From Anammoximicrobium sp032229885 (lineage in GTDB: Bacteria > Planctomycetota > Planctomycetia > Pirellulales > Pirellulaceae): a stretch of DNA of 14,229 nt. Within the stretch, counting starts at the first letter, position 1; every line of letters begins with the position of its first letter. Below, one piece after another: positions 7,001 to 13,588 of the stretch. The position numbers were made by a program, and so were the translations under genes. The stretch is taken from the NCBI GenBank assembly GCA_032229885.1, contig JAVYAJ010000207.1, positions 1-14,229 of the forward strand, read 5' to 3'. Below the pieces are notes generated by a model that saw only the letters and a program-made list of their open reading frames with translations, was not told the DNA's origin and searched no databases.

Positions 7001-7981
7001 TCAATCCCGACGCGCAAAGATCATTCCGCGGTTGGTGTCGGCCACGTCCGTATAGCCGGCGATCCGGTAGCCGACGCGCTGCAGATGGGCGACCAGTCCG
7101 TCGGCTTGCTGTCGTTTCGGCGCGTTCGGGCGAGCGTGGTATTCGAGGGCAATTTTCTCGATCCGCGGAAAATACGACGCCGGCAATTCATACAGGATTT
7201 CGTATTCCGCGCCTTCGCAATCCAGCTTGAGAAACTGGCACACGTCCAGTTCATAACGCTCGAACAGCTCGGGCAAACTCACGGCGTCCGTCGGCTGGAC
7301 GGCGTGCGGCGCGGCGTGCGGCGCGGCGGCCAGGTCGGCGAAGATCGAGTGGCTGCCCGTCCCGTCGGGGCTTAGATAAAGCGTGGCGGGGCGCGCGTCG
7401 GACAGGACCGCAGCGGGCACGGGGATCACGTTGCGCAGCCGATTCAGACGAAGGTTCCGGACCAAGAGGGCGAAGTTTTCTGCAGCGGGCTCGAGCGTCA
7501 CGACGCGCCCGCGCGGCGCCTGGACCGCTGCGCACACTGCAAACGCGCCGATGTTGCCCCCGACGTCGATGATCCGGTCCGTCGGTTGGATCTCAAAACC
7601 GGGCGGATTATACTGCCGTTCCACCAGCGCCTCGCGGACGAAAAACACGTCCGCCGACAGGCGGCGGACGTGCATCGGCAGACCGCCGGCGCGGATCGTC
7701 TTGGTAGACGCGCCCAGCCCCGCCAGCAGGCGGTCCAGCGTCCGCGCCACGCGGGTCGGCAGGCGGCGCTCGCGGAAAATGGCGATCAACGATCGGACCA
7801 CCCAATTTCCCGAAGGCGTAACCGACGGCGGAAGCGAAACAAGGGTCGGCTCCACGGGACCATCCGTAGGCAATGCGGTGGAATAGAAGGGCCCTTCGGC
7901 CGACGCGCCGCGAGCCGCGACGCGCCGCGCCGCCAGCCGTGACGTGCGGCCGGCCGCGACGTGCGGCCATTGTGTCATCAA
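7001..7981 (-). CDS. FkbM-family SAM-dependent methyltransferase
   Basis: A 326-residue protein with a class I methyltransferase fold of the FkbM family, enzymes that O-methylate sugars or other hydroxyl groups. Motif I is DVGGNIG at 139-145, the acidic end of the second strand is LEP at 163-165, and KLDCEGAE at 252-259 is the family's signature after the central sheet. The segment before the fold (about 1-60) is Ala/Arg/Pro-rich and comes from repetitive GC-rich DNA (GACGTGCGGCC occurs twice), so the true start may lie further in; no ATG with a clear ribosome binding site settles it. The gene is divergent from a glycosyltransferase only 36 bases away, which suggests a shared glycan pathway such as polysaccharide or glycoprotein decoration. 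The actual substrate is unknown. Confidence 0.85.
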   Translation of the reverse strand: MMTQWPHVAAGRTSRLAARRVAARGASAEGPFYSTALPTDGPVEPTLVSLPPSVTPSGNWVVRSLIAIFRERRLPTRVARTLDRLLAGLGASTKTIRAGGLPMHVRRLSADVFFVREALVERQYNPPGFEIQPTDRIIDVGGNIGAFAVCAAVQAPRGRVVTLEPAAENFALLVRNLRLNRLRNVIPVPAAVLSDARPATLYLSPDGTGSHSIFADLAAAPHAAPHAVQPTDAVSLPELFERYELDVCQFLKLDCEGAEYEILYELPASYFPRIEKIALEYHARPNAPKRQQADGLVAHLQRVGYRIAGYTDVADTNRGMIFARRD

Positions 7982-8017
7982 TCCCCAGCGTCGTCAAACG
8001 AAAGTCGATCGATCGCG

Positions 8018-9202
8018 ATGCCCTCTCGCAAACAGCGAATCCTGTTCACGATCGGCTCGATGGGCGGCGGCGGCGCCGAACGGCAGACGATCAACTATCT
8101 CCGCTATCTGGACCGTGACCGTTACGAACCCGCGCTGTACCTGCACTATCGGCAGGGCGAGTTCTTGAATCAGATCCCGCTGGACGTCCCCGTCGTCGCG
8201 TTTTGGGATCGCCACGTACCGCCGCGGCGCCATCTACGTCTACCCGGGCGAATTTTCGCGAGGCAGGTGCAAGATCTGACTCGCGTGCTGATCGAGCAAC
8301 GTAGCGACGCCGTGTGCGCGGTGACGTCGCTGGCCGTTCTGGCCACGAGCCGCGCCGTGCGACGACGGCGTCTGCCGTGGCTGGCCGTCGAGATGGCGGA
8401 CCCTCGGCTCGACTTTGGCCATCAAGTCAAACGGTTTCGCTTGCTCAAACGATGGATCTTGACGCGCGCCTATCGGCAAGCCGACGCGGCAATCGCCGTC
8501 TCGGCGGGCTGTCGCGAGGGAATGCGGCAGTTCTATCGACTGGGAACAAAGCCGATCGCGCTGGTTCGCAACTTTGTGGATGTCGCGGAAATCGATCGCC
8601 TCGCCGGCCAGCCTAATCCGTGTCCGGAATTGCCCGGTTTCCGCATCGTGACCGTAGGCCGATTGGATGAACAGAAGGGCCATGTCTACTTGCTGGAAGC
8701 CGTCGCCCGGCTTGTTCACGATGGGGGCCGGCGAAACGTGCGGCTCGACATCCTCGGACAAGGCCCGCTCGAAGGTGAATTGAAATCGCTCGTGCGCAGC
8801 CGAAACCTCGAGAACCACGTGCGTTTTTTGGGTTTCCAGACAAATCCTTTCGCCGTGATCGCGCGGTGTCATCTGTTTTGTCTGCCGTCGATTTACGAAG
8901 GTTTGCCGTTGGCCCTACTGGAAGGGATGGCTTGCCGCGTTCCCGTGTTGACCACGGACTGTCCGAGTGGCCCGCACGAGGTGCTCGAGGGCGGCCGCTT
9001 GGGTGGACTGGTCCGGCCGGCGAACGCGGCCGTGCTAGCAGAAGCCATCGGCGACGCGATGGATCGATACGCCGATTGGACGGCGCGCGTCGCCGCGGCC
9101 CGCTTGCGCATCGAGCGAGAATTTTCGATAGCAGCCGTCATGCCGCGGTTCGAAAGCGTGCTGAATGAAACGCTCTGCGGAACGAGCCGACCGACGGGAT
9201 AA
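8018..9202 (+). CDS. GT4-type glycosyltransferase
   Basis: A 394-residue GT-B fold glycosyltransferase, predicted to transfer a sugar from a nucleotide-sugar donor. The N-terminal acceptor domain begins with a strand and the loop GGGGAERQ at 16-23, typical of glycosyltransferase family 4. The C-terminal donor domain starts near IVTVGRLDEQKGH and contains Glu294 and Glu302 in the E-x7-E motif (SIYEGLPLALLEGMA), followed by VLTTDCPSGPHEVL, again typical of the family. There is no membrane helix, so it is probably cytosolic or peripheral at the inner membrane. The ATG at 8018 is chosen because homologous proteins begin just before this first strand; an upstream open frame to 7961 adds little. 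The divergent FkbM gene suggests a common role in surface polysaccharide or glycoconjugate synthesis. Sugar specificity cannot be read from the sequence. Confidence 0.9.
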   Translation: MPSRKQRILFTIGSMGGGGAERQTINYLRYLDRDRYEPALYLHYRQGEFLNQIPLDVPVVAFWDRHVPPRRHLRLPGRIFARQVQDLTRVLIEQRSDAVCAVTSLAVLATSRAVRRRRLPWLAVEMADPRLDFGHQVKRFRLLKRWILTRAYRQADAAIAVSAGCREGMRQFYRLGTKPIALVRNFVDVAEIDRLAGQPNPCPELPGFRIVTVGRLDEQKGHVYLLEAVARLVHDGGRRNVRLDILGQGPLEGELKSLVRSRNLENHVRFLGFQTNPFAVIARCHLFCLPSIYEGLPLALLEGMACRVPVLTTDCPSGPHEVLEGGRLGGLVRPANAAVLAEAIGDAMDRYADWTARVAAARLRIEREFSIAAVMPRFESVLNETLCGTSRPTG

Positions 9203-9239
9203 ATCGATGCCCCTCGCGATTGAAGGTCGCACTTTTCAT

Positions 9240-9298
9240 CGTAATCCGCAGTGTAAGCGAGGGCATGACTGACTGTCTCGCTCACGCTTCGAGCTACG
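9240..9298. repeat. REP-like imperfect palindrome
   Basis: The 22-base arms at 9240-9261 and 9277-9298 are inverted copies agreeing at about 16 of 22 positions, with a 15-base spacer. The inner part, AAGCGAG against CTCGCTC, pairs best, and the right arm reads CTCGCTCACGCTTCGAGC at its start. Intergenic elements of the type 'GTAAGCGAGG...CTCGCTCACGCTTCG' are, from memory, frequent in planctomycete genomes. Copy number cannot be tested here. Confidence 0.55.
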
Positions 9299-9389
9299 TC
9301 TCACGGTCAACCGCGCGCGGCATGGCTTGACCGCGCCGAAGCCCGATTGGCAGTCTGTAGGGACCGTGGGCAGGTTTTTCGGTTATAGG

Positions 9390-9432
9390 CCTTGAGCCAG
9401 TCGGGCTAAGGCAAAGGTCTAGCATCCTTTGC
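9390..9432. other. Two back-to-back hairpins in the leader region
   Basis: The first hairpin (9390-9411) pairs CCTT with AAGG and AGCC with GGCT around a five-base loop, with one bulged G. The second (9411-9432) pairs GCAAAGG perfectly with CCTTTGC around an eight-base loop. They share base 9411, so they may be alternative or stacked. They could be part of a transcript leader or the end of the upstream glycosyltransferase mRNA. No T-run follows. Confidence 0.4.
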
Positions 9433-9785
9433 GTGTGATCTCGCTTCGCACTGCGCCGAGTTTATTGGTGGCGATCGCCATCCGAGTCGATTGCGCTTGG
9501 ACGGAACTACCGGGAGGACAAGTCTGCCACTCGCCACGAGCGACGCACGAACGCCCCGCCACGACCCGCTCGCGTGACGATGGTCCGTCGTTTTGAGCTA
9601 CAGGTTGACCGAGGTCATGTGGGTGTTCCGGTAATACCGCCAACTCGCCGCAGGCGATACATATTTCCTGTGTTTCCCAGCAAAGCCAATACGTGCAATT
9701 TGCCGATGCTATCAGTGTCAAACATCGGCCAAGAACACGGGCGACCAGTTCTGCTGACACGCGCACGCCGAGAGGAGAGTCTTTC

Positions 9786-10073
9786 ATGTCGCAGCGATCG
9801 TCTTTTAAGATCGAGTCGTTGATGGATCTGCGGAGCTATGTGCAGCGGCAACTGTGCGACCAAAACGAATTGGAAATGGGCGCATTTCAACTTACAGAAC
9901 GAGTGCTCGAAAAGCGGGGCGCGCCGTGCGGCATCTATTTTTGCCTGCACGGTCCGCGCAGCGTCAAACTGATTGCGATCTGGGAAACCGGGTCGAACAG
10001 CATTTTGTTCTATGGATCGACGGGCGAACGCACGATGCGGATTCGTCTGGCAGATGCGCCCTACTGGGCTTGA
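9786..10073 (+). CDS. Uncharacterised 95-residue protein upstream of csrA
   Basis: I do not recognise a named domain. This small soluble protein has a helical N-terminus (about 8-45, including LMDLRSYVQRQLC) followed by what looks like a beta-sheet part: CGIYFCLHGPRSVKLIAIW at 49-67 and SILFYGSTGER at 72-82. From memory, similar small proteins with the 'CG-x-x-F-x-x-x-GPR' and 'ILFYDSTG' pattern are conserved in planctomycetes. The ATG at 9786 has an excellent ribosome binding site (AGAGGAGAG, GGAG 8 bases upstream). csrA follows after 49 bases with no terminator between, so the two are likely co-transcribed, and the protein may be linked to post-transcriptional control. That functional link is inference from position alone. 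Confidence 0.75.
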   Translation: MSQRSSFKIESLMDLRSYVQRQLCDQNELEMGAFQLTERVLEKRGAPCGIYFCLHGPRSVKLIAIWETGSNSILFYGSTGERTMRIRLADAPYWA

Positions 10074-10078
10074 GCACG

Positions 10079-10122
10079 GGAATCATCGAATTCATCAGCG
10101 TCATAGCAAGGAGGTTACGGGA
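10079..10122 (+). promoter_or_regulatory. csrA leader with ribosome binding site and candidate CsrA sites
   Basis: The AAGGAGG ribosome binding site (10108-10114) is 8 bases before the ATG. Three GGA triplets, the core of CsrA binding sites, occur at 10079-10081, 10110-10112 (inside the ribosome binding site) and 10120-10122 (touching the start codon). This arrangement fits translational autorepression as known for CsrA in other bacteria. GGA is short, so some occurrences are expected by chance. Confidence 0.5.
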
Positions 10123-10314
10123 ATGTTGGTTCTTTCCAGGAAAACCGGGGAACGACTTAAACTCGGAGACTCGATCGTGGTGACCATCCTCGAGCTGTCG
10201 CGAGGCAAGGTGCGAATCGGGATCCAGGCGCCGCCGAACGTCGTGGTGCTGCGCGACGAGCTCGAGCCGGTCCTGTCGGATGACGAGCCGATCAAACTGC
10301 GAGCCGCCGCTTGA
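10123..10314 (+). CDS. csrA: Carbon storage regulator CsrA, translational regulator
   Basis: A 63-residue member of the CsrA/RsmA family, a homodimeric RNA-binding protein that binds GGA motifs in mRNA leaders and blocks or stabilises the message. The start MLVLSRKTGERLKLGD is canonical. The first-strand residues Leu4 and Arg6 and the second RNA-contact site around Arg44 (VVVLRDEL, 40-47) are present. The C-terminal tail (about 50-63) is variable, as usual for the family. The start is fixed by a perfect AAGGAGG 8 bases upstream. It is the second gene after the 95-residue gene and is followed by a strong intrinsic terminator. GGA motifs overlapping the ribosome binding site and abutting the start codon suggest autoregulation. 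Confidence 0.96.
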   Translation: MLVLSRKTGERLKLGDSIVVTILELSRGKVRIGIQAPPNVVVLRDELEPVLSDDEPIKLRAAA

Positions 10315-10341
10315 CGACACCGAGCGAGCGTTGCCGATACC

Positions 10342-10375
10342 ACGCCGAGTTCGCCGTTGCGAACTCGGCGTTTTT
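10342..10375 (+). terminator. Rho-independent terminator of the csrA transcript
   Basis: The arms CGCCGAGTTCGC (10343-10354) and GCGAACTCGGCG (10359-10370) pair perfectly over 12 bases around a four-base loop CGTT. A flanking A-T pair extends the stem, and TTTTT follows (10371-10375). It starts 28 bases after the csrA stop codon. This is the clearest intrinsic terminator in the window. Confidence 0.93.
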
Positions 10376-11014
10376 CGTTCTTGTCCGGTCGTCCCGACCG
10401 AGGCTGTCCCGACCGGTTCACCGCGCTGCTGGTGATGCCGCCTTGAGGCGGTCTCTTTCGCCACGCGTTTCGCGTCTTCTTAACGCCAGAGAGCAGATTG
10501 CTGGGACACGGCCCGACATGTCGTCCCAGATTGCCAAGAGAATGCCAGGAGAACGATCTCGACAGGACCTACTGGCAAACGAAATGGCTGGACGCCAACC
10601 GTAGAGAAATGCGCCGCCCCGCAGAGACTCGCTCCGTCGCATCCGACCGGTTGCGGCCACGACGGCGCATGGCCCTTCATCATGGCATGGAAGTGCCTCG
10701 CGGGATGCGCTTCAGGCTGTTAAACTAGGCAAACATTGCCCGAAGTATGTGATGAATTCTGACGTGCGGCCCTGGCGCGTCTCAGACACCATGCGACGCG
10801 ATGGCACGCGTGGACTGCTCGGTTTTGGTCGCTGTGCTTCCTGCGCTGCACAGCCCGTCGTCCGCGAAGATCGAGTGCGCGAGGGCGAGTTTCCAACGAT
10901 CGGAAACGAGGGGGGATTTCTAATGGTTTATGACAGCCGCGGACTATGTGCGGTTGCTTTTTTTTCGCGACGCGATAATCTGATGCGATTCGATGTCTTC
11001 GGAAATACGCGCGT
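10376..11014. other. Gene-poor region after csrA
   Basis: No supported gene. It contains a small hairpin made by CGGTCG (10386-10391) and CGACCG (10395-10400), and one copy of a GC-rich motif at 10871-10894 that recurs at 11727-11748. Several overlapping short frames on both strands lack ribosome binding sites and recognisable motifs. It may hold decayed gene sequence. Confidence 0.45.
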
Positions 11015-11530
11015 ATGTGGCAAGAACCAAACATCGTTCGGCGGCCAGTTCGGCCGTTGGCCAGCGCGCAGCGATGCGTCGTCGTCGCCGGGGTGCTGCT
11101 CGTTGGCATGGGCTTCGACACGGGGCTCAGCGGTTGGGGAGACGCGCAGCCGGACTTGTCCGTTGTCAGGCTGATGACCCAAGCGAAGAGTCTGCGTCGT
11201 TGGACGATTGCCGACCAACCCGGGCACACGCGCGGGGAAGTCGCGTTCGCTCGTGACCGGGCCACGTCTCTTCCGCAAGACTTCCGCGAGGATGCCGACT
11301 GTCCGAAGCTGTGGCCTCAGAGTCCTGCGCCCGTGACCGAGGGCTTGCACGAGGACTATTCGTCACAGATCCGTCTCGACGTGCGGCGTTGGCGACTGGC
11401 TACCTGGGGCGCCGTCCGTGGCGCCGCGCGCGCTGATCGACGGCAGGCCTCCGGCTTGATGTCGAGCTTGCCTCGCCTTGCCTACTCGTCGCTCTCGCTC
11501 CGAAAACTCCTCTGCATCTGGGTAATTTGA
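11015..11530 (+). CDS. Doubtful 171-residue protein with an N-terminal membrane segment
   Basis: I do not recognise this protein and am not sure it is a gene. The N-terminus has arginines (residues 9, 10, 13, 20) followed by a hydrophobic stretch CVVVAGVLLVGMGF at about 21-34, which resembles a signal peptide or signal anchor. The rest is Arg- and Trp-containing without a motif I know. GGAA lies 10 bases before the ATG at 11015, a weak ribosome binding site. The last 40 residues are Arg/Ser/Leu-rich and come from DNA resembling the surrounding repeats, so the frame may be open only by chance there. A competing minus-strand frame (11265 down to 10720) overlaps most of it and looks less protein-like. 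It has no operon partner. Confidence 0.33.
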   Translation: MWQEPNIVRRPVRPLASAQRCVVVAGVLLVGMGFDTGLSGWGDAQPDLSVVRLMTQAKSLRRWTIADQPGHTRGEVAFARDRATSLPQDFREDADCPKLWPQSPAPVTEGLHEDYSSQIRLDVRRWRLATWGAVRGAARADRRQASGLMSSLPRLAYSSLSLRKLLCIWVI

Positions 11531-11851
11531 TCGACTGATTTGAACGATCAGCCGTCTCCGTAACTTCCGGCCGCGACGGCCTGCGCGCGCCGTCTTGCGC
11601 GTGGCCAATCCAGACGCGGCTCGGATGCGTCCAACGCCATGCCCCGTGCTCAAAACTCAGCACGAGCTTCGGCCGCAGCCCGCGCGGGCTAGGGCATCTC
11701 GGACTCGCCCTCGCGCTTTGCGCGCGTCGAGTGCGCGGGCGAGTTTCCGAGCCGTGGCTTGTCCAGGTCGGAACGCCACGCCCTCGCGCCGTGCGCTTCG
11801 GCCGGGACGCGACAGTCTGAAATATTTACCCTAGATGCGAAGAGAACAGCC
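11531..11851. other. Intergenic region with palindromes before the TPR-like gene
   Basis: About 320 bases without a gene. It holds a perfect 14-base palindrome AGCCCGCGCGGGCT (11677-11690), a hairpin made by CGTGCT and AGCACG near 11645-11664, and the long hairpin at 11698-11751. The last 30 bases before the start codon are AT-richer. Confidence 0.45.
11698..11751. repeat. Long imperfect hairpin, REP-like
   Basis: The left arm CTCGGACTCGCCCTCGCGC (11698-11716) pairs with the right arm GCGCGGGCGAGTTTCCGAG (11733-11751) over about 17 base pairs, interrupted by two short bulges. The right arm's neighbourhood, TCGAGTGCGCG-GGCGAGTTTCC (11727-11748), recurs at 10871-10894 with a two-base insertion. 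That places at least two related sequences within 900 bases, consistent with a dispersed palindromic element. Confidence 0.5.
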
Positions 11852-12382
11852 ATGTCAGGACAGCAGAATACGACCGGGATACGAGACCGCTCGAGCAACG
11901 ACAAGTACGACAATTCGATGGAACGGCCCACGGCGGAGGTCGCAGAACTTCTCGAAAACGTAGCCGCGATGCTTGATTCCGGAAACCCACGAAAGGCGAT
12001 CGAACTCCTTCAAAAGTCGAAGGTGCGCTCGCCGTGGACGGTTAACGCGATGGCCGTCTGTCTACTGCGGATGGGCGATGCACAGCGTGCAATCGAAATC
12101 TTGAAAGGGTTGGTGGTTACCGCCGGTGTCTGCTTTCGCACGGATGTGCCGACCGTGTTCTTGGCGAACTTTGCGACCGCGTTGTTGATGACACACAACG
12201 TCACCGGCAGCCTGAGCGCGTTGGCCAGTGTATATGACAAAGAGCATCCGGCGGTGCAGCGACTGCAAGCGGCGATCCGCAAATGGAAATCGGGCTTCTC
12301 CCTATGGCAAAAGATCGGCTGGTATTGGGGAAACACGCCGCCTGAACCGATCGAGCTGGACTTTCCGCCGGGCGACGTCTGA
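11852..12382 (+). CDS. TPR-like repeat protein of unknown role
   Basis: A 176-residue soluble protein. Residues about 28-88 look like two tetratricopeptide-type helical hairpins: AELLENVAAMLDSGNPRKAIELLQ, then WTVNAMAVCLLRMGDAQRAIEIL, with the Ala/Gly/Leu spacing of TPRs. A third, weaker helical pair follows (about 100-130). The C-terminus has HPAVQRLQAAIRKWKSGFSL, then WQKIGWYWG, and ends PIELDFPPGDV. From memory, planctomycete proteins with this C-terminus exist, but I cannot name the family. The ATG at 11852 has only a weak AGAGAA upstream; Met23 (11918) is an alternative that starts just before the first helix. No signal peptide or membrane helix is visible. TPRs usually bind partner proteins; no partner can be read from the neighbours. 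Confidence 0.78.
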   Translation: MSGQQNTTGIRDRSSNDKYDNSMERPTAEVAELLENVAAMLDSGNPRKAIELLQKSKVRSPWTVNAMAVCLLRMGDAQRAIEILKGLVVTAGVCFRTDVPTVFLANFATALLMTHNVTGSLSALASVYDKEHPAVQRLQAAIRKWKSGFSLWQKIGWYWGNTPPEPIELDFPPGDV

Positions 12383-12384
12383 AG

Positions 12385-12546
12385 CCTCGTGCTCAGTGCA
12401 AGCGTCCCTTTGGTAGCCTGTACCCGGGAGGAGCGAACTTCGCCTTGGCCGATGGCTCGGTGCGGTTCATTTCCGATTCCATCGAGATGACGGCCTATCG
12501 AACCCTGAGTGCGCGTGCGGGCGGTGGAATCGCGCCCTTGCCGTAA
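12385..12546 (+). pseudogene. C-terminal remnant of a DUF1559 (SBP_bac_10-like) protein
   Basis: In one open frame ending with TAA at 12544-12546 the translation includes PFGSLYPGGANFALADGS followed by VRFISDSIEM and YRTLSARAGG. This is the strongly conserved C-terminal H/Y-PGGANF-ADGSVRFI signature of DUF1559 proteins, pilin-like exported proteins that are abundant in planctomycetes. Only about 50 residues are present; the N-terminal prepilin signal and most of the roughly 300-residue body are missing, and the frame is immediately preceded by the stop codon of the TPR-like gene. No start codon with a ribosome binding site serves it. It is best read as debris left by a deletion or rearrangement. 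It overlaps, in another frame, the longest possible start of the next gene. Confidence 0.85.
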
Positions 12547-13510
12547 CGCGCCCGCATCACGCGCCCAATCGTGTGACGGCGAGCCGCTGGGCGTGAGGGC
12601 CGCACCGTACCAGGTGATCGTGCCGGGCGCCAGAACCTACGATCGCTGGATTCGCCAGGTGACGCGAGTTCTGGTGCAGCCCGGTACGGCCTCGGCATTC
12701 GCGCCCGCGCCGATTCCCGCATCTGTACCTCACGCGGCACCGGCGACAAACGAGTCGCAAGGCCGCGTTTATCTCGTGGGAACGGGACCGGGCGATCCGG
12801 GGCTGATTTCCGTCAAGGCCGCACACCTGCTGCGTCATGCCGACGCGGTGTTCTGCTACAGTTGGATGAAGGACGAGATTGCCGGATTCGTACAGCCGGG
12901 CGTCGTCCAGGTCGTGTCTCCGTTGCTCATGGGCGGCCAGTACTGCGGCGCCAAGCCCGCGGACTTGGAGGGCGAGCTGCGAGATCGAGTGGTTCGCACC
13001 AACGACGAGTTGGCTCGTTTGCAACAGCGTGTCAAGGAGTTGGTGGCGGCCGGAAAGACGGTGGTCTTTGCGGACAATGGCGATCCGCTGTTGTTCAGCC
13101 CTTGGGGTTGGATTCCGCAGCATCTGGCCGAGTTTCACCCCACGGTAATTCCCGGGATCAGTTCGTTCAATGCCGCCAACGCGGCGCTGCAACAGGCCAT
13201 CGTGGGCTCGCGTTCGCTCCTCATCTCGTCCGGCAGGGACCTAGGCGCCGCGGATCCGGACCGGCGCCTCCGCGGCGCCCTGGTCGTATTCACCCAACGT
13301 GTGAAGCTGGACGAGTTGCTGTCCAAACTGCAAGCGCAGTATGCTACCGACACTCCGGTTGCGATCGTCTGTGAGGCGAGCTATCCGACCGAGCGCGTCA
13401 TTCGCGGCACGTTGGGCACGATTCGTGATGTGCTGGGAAACGAGAAACTGCCCCACCTGTACCTGGTATACGTGGGCGACGCAATCGCCTCGGCCCCGTA
13501 CTGTCGGTAG
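12509..13510 (+). CDS. Tetrapyrrole (corrin/porphyrin) methylase-family protein, start uncertain
   Basis: Residues about 86-330 (numbered from the GTG at 12509) form a complete tetrapyrrole methylase domain: GTGPGDPG at 91-98 near the start, then ADAVFCYSWMKDE, DNGDPLLFSPWGW (the GDP-x-x-F loop), IPGISSFNAANAA, and PVAIVCEASYPTE with GTLGTI near the end. Enzymes of this fold transfer methyl groups from S-adenosylmethionine to precorrins or uroporphyrinogen; the order resembles CobM/CbiF-type (precorrin-4 C11) enzymes, but no other cobalamin gene is nearby. There is no ATG before the domain. The possible GTG starts (12509, 12593, 12614, 12620) lack ribosome binding sites, and the first lies inside the DUF1559 remnant. 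The 85 residues before the domain are Ala/Pro/Arg-rich, without the signal peptide that, as I recall, some planctomycete homologues carry. The N-terminus may therefore be damaged by the rearrangement that left the remnant. Confidence 0.82.
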   Translation: MRVRAVESRPCRNAPASRAQSCDGEPLGVRAAPYQVIVPGARTYDRWIRQVTRVLVQPGTASAFAPAPIPASVPHAAPATNESQGRVYLVGTGPGDPGLISVKAAHLLRHADAVFCYSWMKDEIAGFVQPGVVQVVSPLLMGGQYCGAKPADLEGELRDRVVRTNDELARLQQRVKELVAAGKTVVFADNGDPLLFSPWGWIPQHLAEFHPTVIPGISSFNAANAALQQAIVGSRSLLISSGRDLGAADPDRRLRGALVVFTQRVKLDELLSKLQAQYATDTPVAIVCEASYPTERVIRGTLGTIRDVLGNEKLPHLYLVYVGDAIASAPYCR

Positions 13511-13588
13511 TCTGAGCGTCCGGCACTACGAGCTGCAACTGGCGCCATCCACCCACCGTCCGTTGAAGAACTCGCCGAACACCTGCCC

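Larger units (their letters stand above)
9203..9785. other. Long intergenic region with hairpins
   Basis: Nearly 600 bases without a supported gene. From left to right it holds a REP-like palindrome (9240-9298), two adjacent hairpins (9390-9432), and a leader hairpin about 55 bases before the next start codon (arms GCCGATG at 9702-9708 and CATCGGC at 9723-9729, loop 14 bases). The stretch around 9640-9720 is less GC-rich, as expected for a promoter and leader. A minus-strand open frame (9787 down to 9419) lacks any recognisable feature and is not called. Confidence 0.5.

Noticed and set aside
7309..7340. GC-rich repeat that looked like a regulatory array
   Set aside because: It is a short in-frame duplication inside the FkbM gene (encoding AAPHAAPHA), explained by coding sequence.
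9419..9787. Minus-strand 122-residue frame in the gap before the 95-residue gene
   Set aside because: No ribosome binding site or recognisable domain, and it is antisense to the likely promoter and leader of the csrA transcript.
10720..11265. Minus-strand 181-residue frame
   Set aside because: Arg/Ser/Thr-rich without any motif or ribosome binding site; the plus-strand frame at 11015 is slightly more protein-like.
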